Part shown: one piece after another, positions 63,172 through 64,000 of the stretch
How the letters are laid out: the number at the start of each line of letters is the position of its first letter
Numbering within the stretch: the stretch's first letter is position 1
From: Saprospiraceae bacterium
GTDB lineage: Bacteria > Bacteroidota > Bacteroidia > Chitinophagales > Saprospiraceae
Direction: 5' to 3'
NCBI GenBank assembly: GCA_016719615.1
Contig: JADJYQ010000001.1
Location: 1,834,501-1,898,500 of the forward strand
DNA: 64,000 nt
The notes under the pieces: model-generated
What the model saw: only the letters and a program-made list of their open reading frames with translations
Databases searched by the model: none
What the model was told of the DNA's origin: nothing
Made by a program: the position numbers and the translations under genes

Positions 63172-64000
63172 TTAAAGTTTCTGTACCTTACTATGTTTGA
63201 TTCCATAAAAGAAATAAATGGAAATACCTAGTATCATCCAGACGATCAATCGCAGCCAGGTATCCATAGGCAAACCCAACATTTGAGCAAAACAAATAAG
63301 TGCTCCTAAAATGGGGACTAATGGAACTAAAGGTGTTTTAAATGGCCTAGGTAGATCGGGTTTAGATTTTCTCAAGACGATGATACCTATACATACAATC
63401 ACGAATGCAAATAAAGTACCTATGGATACCAACTCACCTAATATATTAATTGGCAACACCCCTGCAAAAAAAGCAGCAACGACACCGGTAAGGATGGTAG
63501 TCACATGAGGCGTTTTGTATTTATGGTGCACTTTTGCAAAAACAGGCGGGAGCAACCCATCTTGTGCCATGGAAAAGAAAATTCGCGGTTGCCCCATCAG
63601 CATTACTAAAATTACGGAACTCAATCCAGCGATAGCCCCAAGTTTGACAGGGAAGCGCAACCATTCGAGGCCGCTTCCGGCCTTGTCTATGGCCAAAGCT
63701 ATAGGAGCCGGAACATTCAGATCTTTATAGTTAACGATACCGGTCATGACCAAAGCAACGAGAATATATAAAATGGTACAGACCACCAGAGATCCGAGGA
63801 TGCCAACAGGCATATCTTTTTGAGGATTTTTTGCTTCTTGTGCTAGGGTTGATACCGCATCAAAACCGATGTAGGCAAAGAAAATAACACCTGCTGCAGT
63901 CACAATTCCAAACCATCCATAGTGCCCTCGCCCATCCACATCTATAATACGTTCAGGTATAAATGGAACCCAGTTTTCGGATGATATATAACTAAATCCA
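63172..64000 (-). CDS. APC superfamily (cationic) amino acid permease, C-terminal part
   Basis: The gene enters from the right edge; the frame is open to the last base, reading through NWVPFIPERIIDVDGRGHYG, so the GTG at 63939 is not the true start. About 275 residues are visible, with the cationic amino acid transporter block FFAYIGFDAVSTLAQEAKNP, MGQPRIFFSMAQDGLLPP, and VLRKSKPDLPRPFKTPLVPL before the last two helices. It converges with the other permease across the repeat-rich gap. The two are distant relatives, not a recent duplication. Confidence 0.92.
   Translation of the reverse strand, partial: GFSYISSENWVPFIPERIIDVDGRGHYGWFGIVTAAGVIFFAYIGFDAVSTLAQEAKNPQKDMPVGILGSLVVCTILYILVALVMTGIVNYKDLNVPAPIALAIDKAGSGLEWLRFPVKLGAIAGLSSVILVMLMGQPRIFFSMAQDGLLPPVFAKVHHKYKTPHVTTILTGVVAAFFAGVLPINILGELVSIGTLFAFVIVCIGIIVLRKSKPDLPRPFKTPLVPLVPILGALICFAQMLGLPMDTWLRLIVWMILGISIYFFYGIKHSKVQKL

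Overview
The window is a contig piece from a Bacteroidota chromosome of low-to-moderate GC. Evidence: type IX secretion (T9SS) C-terminal sorting domains on five large secreted proteins, a SusC/SusD pair, promoters of the Bacteroidota form (TTG, about 20 bases, TAnnTTTG), almost no Shine-Dalgarno sequences, and the gene order tuf, tRNA-Trp, secE, nusG, rplK, rplA, rplJ, rplL, rpoB, rpoC. The many long CHU_C/SprB-type proteins fit a Saprospiraceae-like lineage, but that placement is inference.

Layout. 1-1.6 kb: start of a TonB-dependent receptor behind a TPP riboswitch, a NadR-like kinase and an unknown gene. 1.6-8.5 kb: tightly packed plus-strand run era, der, rfbC, rfbD, a T9SS type B surface protein and ribE. 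8.5-22.1 kb: minus-strand transcription/translation cluster. A strong promoter at 22.05-22.09 kb is followed by four tRNAs, tuf, tRNA-Trp, secE, nusG, four ribosomal protein genes, rpoB and rpoC. 22.2-23.7 kb: hpf, xerC-like, rpsU. 23.8-29.4 kb: SusC/SusD/lipoprotein uptake locus. 29.6-32.7 kb: pdxJ, CPBP protease, cdsA, psd. 32.8-34.5 kb: tRNA-Ala and lysS. 34.6-39.1 kb: tandem pair of paralogous T9SS type A proteins. 39.4-46 kb: S41 protease and a complete RND efflux set (adaptor, pump, TolC-like). 46-54 kb: two giant convergent T9SS type B proteins sharing a Cys...GCDS repeat. 54.3-60.6 kb: priA, LysM protein, Na/Pi cotransporter with a small overlapping gene, exbB/exbD. 60.8-64 kb: two convergent amino acid permeases separated by a 960-base repeat-rich gap.

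The genes are mostly housekeeping (GTPases, RNA polymerase, ribosome, lysyl-tRNA synthetase, phospholipid and cofactor synthesis) mixed with envelope functions (TonB energisation, outer-membrane uptake, efflux, secreted adhesin-like proteins). I see no CRISPR array, prophage, insertion sequence or defence island, and no gene cluster I would call a new system.

The most notable feature is that seven conserved genes are broken by single changes. der, rpoB, cdsA, nusG and the tolC-like gene each carry a one-base indel in an A/T run; tuf and the RND pump each carry an in-frame stop. Each gene regains its family's normal length if that one change is reversed, so consensus errors are the likeliest cause. 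Other points for a second look: the TPP riboswitch next to a NadR-like kinase with an altered P-loop, CA-rich tracts abutting two unlinked tRNA genes, a recurring 16-bp palindrome, and the shared Cys repeats of the convergent giant proteins.
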